A stretch of 50,488 nucleotides of DNA from Fragilaria crotonensis (Eukaryota > Bacillariophyta > Fragilariophyceae > Fragilariales > Fragilariaceae), in NCBI GenBank assembly GCA_022925895.1, contig JAKSYS010000465.1, positions 1 through 50,488 on the forward strand, written 5' to 3'. The notes beneath the pieces are model-generated. The model was not told the origin of the DNA. It did not search any database and worked only from the letters and a program-made list of their open reading frames with translations. Positions 11,227-21,427 of the stretch are shown in pieces. The stretch's first letter is position 1. Each line of letters begins with the position of its first letter. Both the position numbers and the translations under genes were made by a program.

Positions 11227-11553
11227 ATGCCTTGGATTAATGCACGCTACGATTTGATGGATCGTGAGAAACAAGGTTCGGTTCTATCAGCTATCACAAG
11301 ACCTCGCCATGCAAAGATCCGGAAGGAGGAAGTGATCGGTTGGCACAATTCTCATCACGAACGCTGTGGAGGATCCTTCGGTCCCTACTATTACGACGGG
11401 CGTCTCTTCAGCGTAGCGCACGCACAGGTTTGGAAAGGCTTAGTGTCATCAGCTCCAGCATTCATCTATAATTCGGTGCGGGCCTTTATGAGATCCGAGG
11501 GATTTTTTTCAGCTCGCTGTCACGAGGCTGGAAGGTCCAACAGGATTTTGTGA
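11227..11553 (+). CDS. Hypothetical 108-aa protein, downstream-module family copy 1
   Basis: Open frame starting MPWINARYDLMDREKQ, with an aromatic/Gly patch CGGSFGPYYYDGRLFS. Related DNA occurs downstream of the ANK-kinase gene at 37262-37800 and again at 47010-47290, with shared words such as GACGGATCGTGA and AACGCTGTGG, but those copies are broken by stops. It may be a small gene that travels with the ANK-kinase loci or only a conserved 3' segment. No domain or signal peptide is recognised. A TATA-like box lies upstream. Confidence 0.3.
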   Translation: MPWINARYDLMDREKQGSVLSAITRPRHAKIRKEEVIGWHNSHHERCGGSFGPYYYDGRLFSVAHAQVWKGLVSSAPAFIYNSVRAFMRSEGFFSARCHEAGRSNRIL

Positions 11554-11659
11554 GTGAGGACAGAGAAACGCCCAACCGCCATGCCACACCAGCAATGGGA
11601 ACGGCCTTTGGCAGTGTCAACAGAAAGTACTGACGTCTCTCATTGTTAGTGTTAATCTC

Positions 11660-12401
11660 TTAATCCAATTCAACATCATCATCGTCGTAAATACCGCCAC
11701 GCTCATTGTGGTGTTTCGGATGCAGCAAGTCGCCGCGAACGAGAACCTCCGGTAAATTATTGCTTTCGACATTGTTCCATGATATCTGAAACAAAGCCAT
11801 ATTACTGGACCCTGTAGCTGAATAGCGCCTTCGTATAGCTGTACGTCTTTTACTTTCCATTGTTCCCAGATAGTCCTTGGGACTGCATTCCTAGGAAGTC
11901 GAAATCTAAGCGACGCTGTACTTGTAGTCCCGAATCTTTATACCAATACAATCCATAAGACTTTCCGTATCCACCAATCGTAGTCCGAAAAGCAGTTGGC
12001 TCAAAAGAATTGGTGGCGACGGGAGTCTTTGTTGTTCTTGAAGCTCCTGTGGATCCCTCTTGCACTGCAGAAGGGTTAGCCGTGTCGTCCTCAAGGCTAG
12101 GCAGTACTAGTAGTCGCAGTGTTATTGCACTCTTTGGGTATTCCGTTGCAGTGTAGCCGGCATCCACCTCTCGATAGCTTCAACCCAGAACTCAGCATTC
12201 CGCTTCCAAGCTTCTGGCTTCTTCCTGAAAAGAAATATAAAGGCTCGGCAACAGCGTTTTCTCATTGAAAGGCAAGGTGGAAGTGTATGTATCAAGTCTC
12301 ACTACCCCCTCGCTCATGATGAAAAAAGTACCAGCAACTTGCACTTCAGTACCTCTTTGTTGGAGCTTAACGGCAGCATCCACTGCGAATAACACGAGCA
12401 T
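11660..12401 (-). pseudogene. Acidic hypothetical protein family, copy 1
   Basis: Minus-strand reading from MLVLFAVDAAVKLQQRG (12401) through VAGTFFIMSEGVVRLD to LLPSLYISFQEE (about 12220). It then changes frame to SYGLYWYKDSGLQVQ (about 11930) and RYSATGSSNMALFQISWNN (about 11790), ending in LVRGDLLHPKHHNERGG and an Asp-rich tail with a stop at 11660. Two other copies share the same ordered motifs (42956-43929 and 48828-49808). At least two frame changes are seen, so this copy is probably dead. Function unknown. Confidence 0.5.
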
Positions 12402-12420
12402 GACTGTGGAGATACATGTA

Positions 12421-12783
12421 TCATATACACGCTTCGATACAATACACTCGGAGTGAAAATGCGGGGTCGAAATTGCGCGAGCACATGTCAATGGAATTGG
12501 GGTTTGATCTGTGGAGGCACGGCGTGGTTTCGTTTTCGGGGTGGTGCTCGTGCGTCGTGTTCCCAAAGTTGTGGCTCGGTCGTAATCGTTGCTTGTTGAT
12601 TATCGTATTACGCTGTGGCACGTCGTGTTTATAAGTCATATCTGTGCTCCGTTGAGTTGATGTTAATTCATTCTGCGCAGACATTTTTTTCAATTCCGCT
12701 TCCCAGCCTTTGGGAACAATGACATTATAACGCACCAACAACGCATATTTGGTGTTGGAGAAAAGGTTGTCCGTGTCATACAA
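12421..12783 (-). CDS. Hypothetical 120-aa protein, related to 33118-33327
   Basis: Contains LLVRYNVIVPKGWEAELKK and STDMTYKHDVPQRNTIINKQ. The same two motifs occur in the minus-strand frame at 33118-33327, and a weak trace (DIVPRVLEAEC) lies near 19230. The conservation could reflect recent segmental duplication rather than coding constraint, since flanking DNA is duplicated too. It may also be the upstream part of the acidic family protein that follows on the same strand. No domain recognised. Confidence 0.35.
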   Translation of the reverse strand: MYDTDNLFSNTKYALLVRYNVIVPKGWEAELKKMSAQNELTSTQRSTDMTYKHDVPQRNTIINKQRLRPSHNFGNTTHEHHPENETTPCLHRSNPNSIDMCSRNFDPAFSLRVYCIEACI

Positions 12784-13003
12784 TGGCGAATGTGTATGTA
12801 ATTGTTTGCTTTGGCTAGCCCCGTTCCTCCTTCTCGCACCAAAAGAACTGTTTGCTGTTATGGAGTTCTCCTATGGAACACTGTCTCCATCGTCGTCGAT
12901 CGTTATTACTCATTACAAGCCCACATCAGTTCAGTTGGCAGTTCAGCCACGTGCACGTATACCCACAGACTGCATACGTAATAAACGAGTATACTCGTAC
13001 TCG

Positions 13004-14407
13004 TATGATACATGCGGACCCGTACTCTCCCTGTGGAAATTGCGTACAAAGGACAAGTCATCTCCTCCCATTATGTAAGAAATCTTCGTACGGAAATCTC
13101 CCTTGATCGACATCGCACATTTTTGAAGCGCAAGTATAAATGGTCGGACCGCAGTTGGGAGGACATTGCATGGGATTCCTTTCATCTCTGTGGGGACCGC
13201 ACTTCACCGACGAATACGGCGTTTCGCTCAAAACTTGTGCACAATTGGCTTCACTTGGGTACCCGACGAGCTAAGCAAAGCAAAACTCCTTCCGATCATG
13301 TATCTACATGCCCCATCTGTGACGATGCTGAAGACTTCCAACACTTTCTTACGTGTCCCTCCCCACGTGCTCTTCGTATCCGTTATGACGCTACGTCCGT
13401 GCTTCGCAAACAACTGGGCAAGACTCCAGGCACAACGGCCCTATACCGTGCTATCCAAGCATGGACAGCTGCGCCGGATGAACCTGTTCAAATTAGTCCT
13501 GGGGCCCGAACCTATGCGACCTCGGTAGACGATGCGATCACCAGTCAAACAAGTTGGATGGACGCATCTGTTCCGCGGATTTGTTAGTACCGCGTGGGGC
13601 TGTCTATTCGCACTCTGACACAACTCCGCTGGAAGTTAGGTACACCGTGTGGCCATTCCTCGTCTGGCTAAGGTCATCGGCGCACTGCAGGACTACTCTT
13701 TTGCCCTATGGATTGGACGGAATACAATTCTTCATGAACAGAGTCAGCACAGCATGGCCATTGTCCATGCTCAGTTGAATCATGATATCACTCAGATGTA
13801 ATCTCAGCCCGAGTCTCAGATCACCTTCGGAGTTACTTTAGTCGCCCGTTGGAATCTCGCTTGCTCAATCCCCTTGCCAACGCCTACGCGCTGGTTACGC
13901 CTTGTTCGGTTAGCGACATCCCATGCATCTTCCACGGGCTCGAGTCAACAGCTGATATCTTTATACTTTCCGTTTGTGGAGGCTGACAGTGCACATCCTG
14001 CTCCACCGTCTCCTCTTCCTACCAAGGGATCGGAAGGGTCAGACAAGGCCTGCTCCTCAACTACATCTCCGGTCCGACAACAATCCACGATACTGTCCTA
14101 CTTCATCAGTGCTACTGGCCACAACTCGTCAAGTACTATCTGTGCGTCTCCGCTACTCCCAACATCTCCAGTATGTACTGTACCGCCTTCACGGCTTCCT
14201 ACCGATGGCTCCCGCCAATCTGCTTCCGACATGACTGCTTCAATCCAAGTATGAGTAGCCATCTTTTGAAAAACCGGTCTCCGGTTTCACAATGTTCCCT
14301 CAGTCCCTAACCAATTCGCCCGCCAAAACTGGCCAGCACCATGAAATGCCGCCGCCTAGAGATAGACGTCTGATAAACATGGCTAGAAGAGATTAGTATA
14401 TGATACA
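13004..14407. repeat. 9-bp target site duplication TATGATACA
   Basis: TATGATACA at 13004-13012 and again at 14399-14407. Outside these, sequence matches the uninterrupted paralogous region near 33600-33660, so the enclosed 1386 bp is an insertion. Confidence 0.65.
13013..14398 (+). mobile_element. 5'-truncated retroelement fragment (RT C-terminal region, probably non-LTR)
   Basis: The + strand frame at 13012-13587 reads as the C-terminal part of a retroelement polyprotein. It has YKWSDRSWEDIAWDSF, HNWLHLGTRRAKQ and a zinc-binding CPICDDAEDFQHFLTCP (Cys-x2-Cys ... His-x3-Cys). After frame changes it continues with VIGALQDYSFALWIGRN near 13670 and RWLRLVRLATSHASSTGSSQ near 13900. Several stops and shifts make it non-functional. 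The RT catalytic core is absent, as in 5'-truncated LINE insertions. I see no poly-A tail, so the exact class is uncertain. Confidence 0.65.
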
Positions 14408-14714
14408 CGGTAGACCTAGTACGAGTATATACTTCTACTGTTGTAGCCTCGTGCATGTTGCGTACGAGTACCAATTACCAATACACATTTGTTTAATACT
14501 GACTACTGTGGTACTGGTTACTATAACACAATTCGCAAGAGGTGTCAACGCGGCGTCAGGATACGATTCGGATTTCTCCAGACGTATCTAATCTCGCACT
14601 TATAATACTTTTGTGTTCTTGTTTTATATCCTCTGTTGCATCCTTTGTTCCTTTTACTATCGTAAGTATATCGTTCCATCCAGATTTATTCACATTCAAT
14701 TGCGATGATAAGAA

Positions 14715-14864
14715 AAATTCGGGTCTCTTCTGGTCTTGTGAATCTGTGAAGAAGTCAAACTGAAAATCTGCCGCCATTAGGCACGTTTTGCAGACCAGCA
14801 TTGCAGCTCAAAGCACAGCACATTTGTAAGAATTAGAGAAGCTGCCTACCGGTAGTACTCCGCT
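14715..14864 (+). promoter_or_regulatory. Conserved 5' flanking block, copy 1
   Basis: Shares ordered words GGTCTTGTGAATCTGTGAAG, TTTTGCAGACCAGCATTGCA, GCTCAAA and CAGCACAT with the regions just before the ATGs at 33940 and 39014. It ends with CTACCGGTAGTACTCC before the ATG. Probably promoter plus 5' UTR inherited by duplication. Confidence 0.55.
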
Positions 14865-17800
14865 ATGAATCTTGATAAAGAATTGATTGAAAATGCTGAA
14901 GAGGGGAATCTCGACAAGGTTCGTGACCTTTTGCGAAGAGGGGCAAACGTGAATGCCAAAAATGGATGGGGCCGTACAGCTCTCATCTGTGCAAGCTACG
15001 ATGGCCATTTGGAAGTGGTTCGTGCTTTATTAATGCACAACGGAGTGGATGTGAATATCCAGAATAATGGAGGCAACACAGCTCTCATCTATGCAAGCGA
15101 AAAGGGTCATTTGGAAGTGGTTCGTATGTTATTGAATCACAAAGGAGTGGATGTCAATATCAAGAATAATGATGGTGAAACAGCTCTCATAGGCACAAGC
15201 AGACAAGGCCATTCGGAAGTGGTTCGTGCTTTATTAATGCACAACGGAGTGGATGTGAATATCCAGAATGAGTATGGCAGTACAGCTCTCATCATGGCAA
15301 GCTGGAATGGTCATTTTGAAGTGGCTCGTGCATTATTGAATCACGATGGAGTGGATGTGAATATCAAGGATTTTAATGGCAAAACAGCTCTTGACGTTGC
15401 TCGCAAGAAGAACAATGATGATGTCGCAGGTCTCTTGGAGGAACACAAAGAGCGAAACCCGCACAAGAAACCTGAAGCTGAAACCCCACCACCGGAAGAG
15501 AAGCGCCCTTCCAGCACTGATGTGGCGTTGGAGAAGGACCATGAGCTGCTTCTTCATGTGATGAATACAAGCTCCGCTGATCCTGTGGAACTGTCCTTGG
15601 GAGTACATCGAACAATGCGTCAAGAAGGACCACAAACTTGGATCGGGTGCCTATGGTGATGTTTTCTTGGCGGAAGATAGTCGTCTGCCAAAGAAATTCG
15701 CAGTGAAGATGATTCGTACTAATACTAAATGCAATGAGGCCGACATCAAGGAAATGCGCAGAAGCTTTCAGAGAGAACTTTCGGTAAGTTCTGTATGGAA
15801 TGTCATCTTAACGCACAGGCAGTAGTCATCCCTTTTCAAAAACGGTGATTTCTAACTGCGCATTTTGTACACCTTTTCAGACCCTTAAGAGATTCCGGCA
15901 TCCCAACATTATTGTCTTGTATGGCTACAGTTTAACTGCCAATAGTACACAGCAGTGCTTGGTGTACGAATACGCTGCCAATGGCTCACTGGCGGGCTTC
16001 TTCACTGATAATGGTAACAGAGCCTGCCTGTCGGCAGATACTCGATTGTCCATCATGTACCAATTGGTGACAGCGGTTCACTTCTTACACGCTGGTGGAT
16101 GCAAGGTGGAAGGCAAAGGTTGGAAAGTGTTTCATCGCGACATCAAGAGTGCCAATGTTTGCCTGGTGGACGATTTCACCCCCCGCCTGATTGATTGTGG
16201 ACTCGCCAAATTTGTACCAGACGACAAGTCCAGCGCGACTCCCGGGGTCGTCCACAGTCGCTTTGCAGAGCACAGCTGGCGGGTTTGCATTTGGAACTCC
16301 TGGGTACATGTGCCCATTCTATGTCAAGAAGAAGGGTGCAGGGAATCCATGTCCCTATATCGCAGCCTATGATGTGTATTCCATTGGTGTCGTCTTGGTG
16401 GAGCTAATTTTGGGATGCTTGAATGCAACGCCATCGACGCGATTGCGCACTCCATCCCTTGACGTCTTTGAGATGTACGTCCAAGAAGGGCGTACTTATT
16501 GTCGGATAGTCGATGGATGGGAGAAGCTCAAGCGCGATGCAGATCCCACCATAACGTGGAATCCAGACGCTCTTGAAATTGCATGTAGGGCTGCTATTCA
16601 GTGCATGGATCCTTTTCCTGAATGACGGTTGAGCACAAAGGACCTCCTCGATACGCTGAGCGATGCAATCCTTTTGAATAATAATGCAGGCATTCAGCAT
16701 CCCGAAGCGATGCGTGCTGTAAAGAGCGGTCCGCGCTGTGATATTTGCAACGACTATCGTACGGATATGAAGTGCTCCGAAGGCCACGCGCTGTGTACAA
16801 TTTGCATCAAAGGCAAGCTCGGTGATTACAGTGGGTGCCAACTTTTGTGCCTGATCAAGGAGTGCTCAAGCAAAGTACAAGACACTGATCTTTATGGACG
16901 CATTCCAATTGAGATGTACAATCGGTACGTCAAGAAACGAGCTATGAGTCAGATATGAGACAAATGTAACCTCCGATTAAATTTGCAATTCGCTGGTTCC
17001 CAATCCCAATTTGTCGTCGATGTGCATGGCATCAAAGAGGGCATGTAGAAGGCGGTGGAAGGGATGGACGACGTCAAAAGGACGGCGATGAAAGAAATGT
17101 CGCAGAGACAGCTGCAGATGCTACTGGGGTTGGCAGAAGGAGTGGACCGGTCACTGGCAGCATTAGCGCTACTGGCAGCGGATCAGTTCAAGGTGTCACG
17201 AATAAGCGCAGAGATTTGATCAGTCTGAATACCAACGCTGGCATTCAGCATCCAGCGGCGATGAGTGCAGTTGACAGCGGCCCCTCCTGTCTTGTTTGCA
17301 AGGAATCTCGTATGGAGAAGTGCAGCGAAGGGCATGCGGTGTGCACAGCTTGTATCGTGGACAAGCTCGGTGATGACAAAGGATGCCAACTTTTGTGCTT
17401 GTTCAAGGAGTGCTAAAGCAAAATTAAAGCCGAAGTTCTTTATCAACGCATTCTTCATGAGACATACGATGGGTACGGTTAAAACGAGGCGACCAGACTT
17501 GTTTGGCCGAATGTCTTGTTTGCAAGGAATATCGTACAGATATCAAGTGCAGCGAAGGTCATGCGCTGTACACAGCTTGTATCGTGGACAAGCTTGGCGA
17601 TGACAAAGGATGCCAACTTTTGTGCCTATCTTTATCAACGCATTCGTCGTGAGACGTACGATCACGACCAAACGAAGTTGGACGAATGTCTCCGCCTACT
17701 GTATCTGGTCAGATCTGATTTAGATGTGGTTCGTGTTGGTGTTGAACACACAAACGAGTTGCTGCAGAAGCAGCAGCAGATGCTACAGAGATTGGACATG

Positions 17801-18406
17801 GAAATGAACCGATCATTGACAGCATTAGCGTTCCTGTCATCGAATCAGTTCAAGGAGTGCCCGAATCTGGTTTGGTTGAATCCCATCTCGGTTGAGAAGA
17901 AGGACCGTTACACTCCCAAGAAGTGGATCAGGGACAAAGTGCTGCAAAAATACAGCGTCGTCTTCATCTGCGCACACTCGGGTGAGCCAGGGCACGAAGC
18001 CTTTGAGATCGCGGTGCCTCGAAGATGGATTGCGAAAGTTGCACCTTGGCTGAAATTGTGCCTCCAGGCAATCAAAGCCATCGCCAACTCTCAAGCTCTT
18101 CCGTTCCCAATCCCAAACCTTCCGTTTCTTATACAAAACGAAGTGCTGAAGACTTTTCTCGATTCTGCGGTTGAAAAGGCATCGACCGCAGTCTTGGCAC
18201 ACTGTGAGGCTCTCCTTGAGAATGGCACCATGTCAACAATCGAAGCTTCTGGTCAAATGCAGACACTGGCAGGAGAGTCATTGAAATTCATCGCAGAAAA
18301 GGCCAGAGCGAATACAAACTGGAAAGCAAGCATGGTTCCTGTCTGTCGTCACAACGGTACACCCATTTGGGTGAAGAGTACTTATGAGGCTCATTATGAA
18401 GTGTGA
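14865..18406 (+). pseudogene. Broken ANK-kinase-RING paralogue with repeated RING modules
   Basis: Start MNLDKELIENAEEGNLDKVR at 14865, five to six ANK repeats to about 15440, short linker, and kinase from about 15630. One extra G near 15599 shifts the frame before the G-loop (GSGAYGDVFLAED). The kinase continues after the intron 15784-15880 with HRDIKSAN near 16131 and DCG, then shifts again at a C/G run (16241-16247). TGA at 16623-16625 follows PFPE. The first RING-like module is at about 16737-16880. After a coiled-coil stretch ending DQFK at about 17190 the sequence jumps back to a second RING module (about 17289-17416), then a third (about 17512-17640). The coiled coil and complete C-terminal domain follow (17640-18406: HTNELLQKQQQML, CPNLVWLNP, VVFICAHSGEPGHEAFEI). 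At least four disruptions argue against one functional protein. The last 250 codons remain open. Confidence 0.8.
15784..15880 (+). other. Predicted GT-AG intron in kinase domain
   Basis: GTAAGT donor after E-L-S, pyrimidine-rich CCTTTTCAG acceptor before T-L-K. It is 97 bp, not a multiple of three, and contains stops, so splicing is required to read the kinase. Same position as in the paralogues. Confidence 0.8.
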
Positions 18407-18592
18407 ACACGTGATGCGCATTTGATGTGTCAAGGATGCAAGTAGGTCAAATACTTTTTCCTTGCACAGCACATCAGAGTTGTGTCCCAGCGCCCGGCCT
18501 TGAGCCCTTACTATTTGTGAAGCGTGGAACAGTGTGTCTGCATGTTATTCATATTAAAAGTCTTTTTAAATATTAAGTAGCAACAGTTTTAG

Positions 18593-18760
18593 GAAACGAA
18601 ACGTTCTGTCGTATATTACGATGAAAACAATGCTGGTGGCGACGATAACAACAGCGCTTATGACCGTGGCGCTTCTTCTGGCTTTGACAATCTCGACAAT
18701 GGAGCATTCGTGAAAAAAGACGAGGACGACGCCAATGAAGATTATTGGGACAAGCGCTGA
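18593..18760 (+). other. Possible terminal exon encoding an acidic tail
   Basis: An open stretch of 55 codons ends in TGA at 18758. It has a strongly biased, plausible protein composition (YYDENNAGGDDNNSAYDRG, then NLDNGAF, KKDEDDANEDYWDKR). It starts right after TTTTAG, which could be a splice acceptor, and has no ATG. No upstream exon was identified, so it may be the remnant of an unrelated gene. Confidence 0.3.
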
Positions 18761-18849
18761 AGGATTCTCTATCTTTTGCTGTCAGCAAATGTAGTATTGG
18801 CCATGGGGCCTGGAAGGCTGTTGGATCCTGGTCGCAGATGTCTCCTCAC

Positions 18850-19600
18850 TCATCATGGAATGACGAATGCCATGTTGGGGAATGCAAGCTGAAGGCGACA
18901 TGAGTTATCACCAACGAATTGGACGCAAAAGACCGCAGTGAACGGGGAACCATTCAATTGTGATCCGTTTGAACCCTGGCAATGATTGGCTACTTCACTC
19001 TCTACATCGGTTCTTGGCGAGCACTCGCAACGGTTCTTGTTTTTCTTTCGCAAGTACAATGTAGCGACAGTGGTTGTGTAGCTCTCCGCCATTCCTAGCG
19101 CACGTGATGGCCATTCATAAGACCCAACCATTTTTTCGCCGCTTTTCATCTCGCTGAGTTCCAGCTTTCAGTACCTCCAGTCACACGACCGGTAGAATTC
19201 TTTTGTCAATCTGCGGTTGTAGCATTCCGCTTCCAAGACTCTGGGAACGATATCACAAGCAGGTGTAAAGATGTAACGTCGACCCGACCATGGCATGGAA
19301 TGATCTCTCATGCCCAGAGTCCACAGATTGGCGTCGGGTGTTGTGGGAGAAAGATCCTTGGCAACTTGTCCTTATCCACTGCTGTGGCCCAGAATCTTGT
19401 GCTGACAACCCTTGCGCGCTGTATTCGGCGACTCTACCGCCGCAGTTGCGACGCGCGACGAACCTTGAAAGAACATTTGATTATTATCGCTGCATGCCTT
19501 TTCGACCGCTTGTACTCCTTTGTACGACAAGGGCATGGCATAAACAATGACCATCCAAATGTTTAGCGATGAAGCTTGTGGCAAGGATCTCATTGCTGGG
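18850..19600 (-). other. Uncertain region with a 98-aa minus-strand frame
   Basis: A minus-strand open frame at 18853-19149 starts MKSGEKMVGSYEWPSRALGM and shows no known domain. Just upstream on the same strand, near 19230-19280, the words RYIFTP and DIVPRVLEAEC recall the hypothetical family at 12421-12783. Nothing firm can be said about either, and no gene is supported up to the retrotransposon at about 19986. Confidence 0.25.
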
Positions 19601-19985
19601 TTCTGATAAACTCAATCTGTCTTGCAATAATGTATCTTTGGACGATTCGAATCTTGGATCATGACGGAGCCATATTTGTCGATTGGCATTCTCTTTGGCG
19701 TCCTTTTATCCGCGTTTGTTTGAGGTTTGAGCAACCCAATGGCTACTAGCATGCCACGAGGACTTCGACCAATTACAGTATAGTCTCGCTAGACGGTGCC
19801 CTTGTCAGAAAAGGAGATGTCTCCTCCCATCTGCATGAGGTTGCTCCGACTGGGGTGTGATTTCATTCGCGAAGTGAACTTCGAGTACTATTCGCCGTAT
19901 CGGTCTCCTTCGTAATCGCGATTTAGAGCTAGCGCGTTTGCACCGATGCTCTACTCGCTTTCTGGTGTCGGGGTCTTGCCCTAAT

Positions 19986-21251
19986 TTATCCTTCTCCCAA
20001 GCCCTTTCCTCTCCTCTGTCTCTTGGCACGGCCACGTTCCTCTCCGGTTCTTTCCAAATGTGCAATCGTGAAGAAGTTTGGGTGTTCGATCATTCCTGAG
20101 GCGACGCCCTGCGTCAGCTGCTGGACTTGGGTCCGGATATATCGCAAGAATGCTTGACTCTTCCACCTTCCTATCAGTTGAATTGTCTCGGCTGGTACAC
20201 CTGCAATAAACATTGCCGTCGCGGCCCCCGACCTCAGGGAGTGCGTCCCAATGCTGCTTACCGCGAAGCCGAGTCGCTCCTCCCCGTACAACAGTGCCCC
20301 GGCCCTCAAGTGGTTGAGAATCTGATTCGACGAAATCAATGCTGGTTTCCCTCCTGCGACCACAAGGTTTATTGGGCGGTCCCTGACCGATTCCCACTCG
20401 ATGTGGTCGTTCACTTCATACCCGCCTACTCTCGTAACCAAATCTGCCAACGTGCGCACAGGGCACAGTGTGGATTGTCTGTCGCCCTCAGTCCTGTGCT
20501 GGGTTACCGTCACGCCCCGGTCTCCATTCTTCTGATTTCGATAAGTCACCGAAACTGTGTCCGCGTTCCTCAACTCCAAAGCGTCAGTTAAGTCCACGCT
20601 ACGTCCATCCTTCCTGAAGTCTAAGTCCCCAACTCTCAGAATCCGCGTCCGACGTTCCCCATTCACTTCAGAGTACTCGCAGGACCGCATCGCGAAGAAG
20701 AATGCGCCTACCACAAGCTGCCCCACAGCTCGTCTAACCTCCGTTGCGACTGCCCTTGCTACCACTGAGACGACCGCCGCCGGTATCGCGTGTGGTCTCC
20801 TGGGCTCGGGGTCCTCGAGTGCGTAGCCCCTCAACTGGGCGGCCAAAACGGCGTCGATTCGTCCTCGAGAGTCGTGCATCGGACTGACAAATTTGTTAGC
20901 CCGGTAGGCCTGTGCCACGTTATCGAGGGCGGCACGAACTGTGCTCGCCTGCCTTCTAGGGCGACATCCAACAGAGAAACCGGGATCCCCATCCCATCCT
21001 TCGCGAATTGCTGCTGCGAAGCAAGTGAAGAGGTCGAGTCGGTCTTCGGGCTCGAGCCCTCTAAGAAACGGGTCATGTTTGCCGTGCCCGACGGCTGAGA
21101 GGAAGCTCTCATACTTCTCCCAGCTGCGGTTGCGCTGGGAACGGGTGTGGTTGGTAACTGCTGCGTTTTGGGCTGCCGTCGCAGCAGCCCTCCAACGCTC
21201 GTAATCACATCCTCGGGTAGGGGTACGATCCGGAAGGACCGCGGCACCTGT
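19986..21251 (-). CDS. DIRS-like tyrosine recombinase
   Basis: The open frame runs from the codon after a TGA at 21252-21254 to a stop at 19986-19988, 421 codons, without a convincing early ATG (the first ATG is at 20918). The N-terminal part reads WEKYESFLSAVGHGKHDPFL, LDLFTCFAAAIREGW and STVRAALDNVAQAYRANKF. The catalytic part has the first Arg in FFFAMRSCEYSEV, then HSLRSGAATAMF (His-x2-Arg), LIGRWKSQAFLRYIR with the Tyr nucleophile, and a basic tail. These are the R-H-R-Y residues of tyrosine recombinases. The long overlap with the RNase H frame suggests expression by frameshift or internal initiation. Confidence 0.85.
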   Translation of the reverse strand, partial: TGAAVLPDRTPTRGCDYERWRAAATAAQNAAVTNHTRSQRNRSWEKYESFLSAVGHGKHDPFLRGLEPEDRLDLFTCFAAAIREGWDGDPGFSVGCRPRRQASTVRAALDNVAQAYRANKFVSPMHDSRGRIDAVLAAQLRGYALEDPEPRRPHAIPAAVVSVVARAVATEVRRAVGQLVVGAFFFAMRSCEYSEVNGERRTRILRVGDLDFRKDGRSVDLTDALELRNADTVSVTYRNQKNGDRGVTVTQHRTEGDRQSTLCPVRTLADLVTRVGGYEVNDHIEWESVRDRPINLVVAGGKPALISSNQILNHLRAGALLYGEERLGFAVSSIGTHSLRSGAATAMFIAGVPAETIQLIGRWKSQAFLRYIRTQVQQLTQGVASGMIEHPNFFTIAHLERTGEERGRAKRQRRGKGLGEG

Positions 21252-21427
21252 TCAGCAAATTTTTCGAACACGAGTGAGCTAACTTCCTCATCATTCAACG
21301 CAAAGTCCCTCGATAGCACATCTGCCACGGAGTTTTCCTTTCCAGGGAACCACTGAGAATAATGCACCAGTCCGTGGTCCGATAAGTATGCAGCGAGTTC
21401 GCGGGCCACCCCAACAGTATCGGGCAC
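20831..21427 (-). CDS. RNase H C-terminal extension of the DIRS-like element, shifted frame
   Basis: From about 21427 the minus strand reads TVGVARELAAYLSDHGLVHY, then WFPGKENSVADVLSRDFAL, the typical end of a DIRS/Ty3-type RNase H, and RIVPLPEDVITSVGGLLRRQ near 21230. It begins at GTG, not ATG, and lies in the -1 frame relative to the polyprotein, so it is the continuation of that protein and not a separate gene. The rest of this frame, below about 21180, overlaps the recombinase frame and is probably not translated. Confidence 0.6.
   Translation of the reverse strand: MPDTVGVARELAAYLSDHGLVHYSQWFPGKENSVADVLSRDFALNDEEVSSLVFEKFAEQVPRSFRIVPLPEDVITSVGGLLRRQPKTQQLPTTPVPSATAAGRSMRASSQPSGTANMTRFLEGSSPKTDSTSSLASQQQFAKDGMGIPVSLLDVALEGRRAQFVPPSITWHRPTGLTNLSVRCTTLEDESTPFWPPS

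Noticed and set aside
19600-19985. Possible terminal repeat of the DIRS-like element shared with 26056-26300
   Set aside because: A short GTGAACTTC / ATGAACTTC similarity was noticed, but nothing longer matches in direct or inverted orientation.
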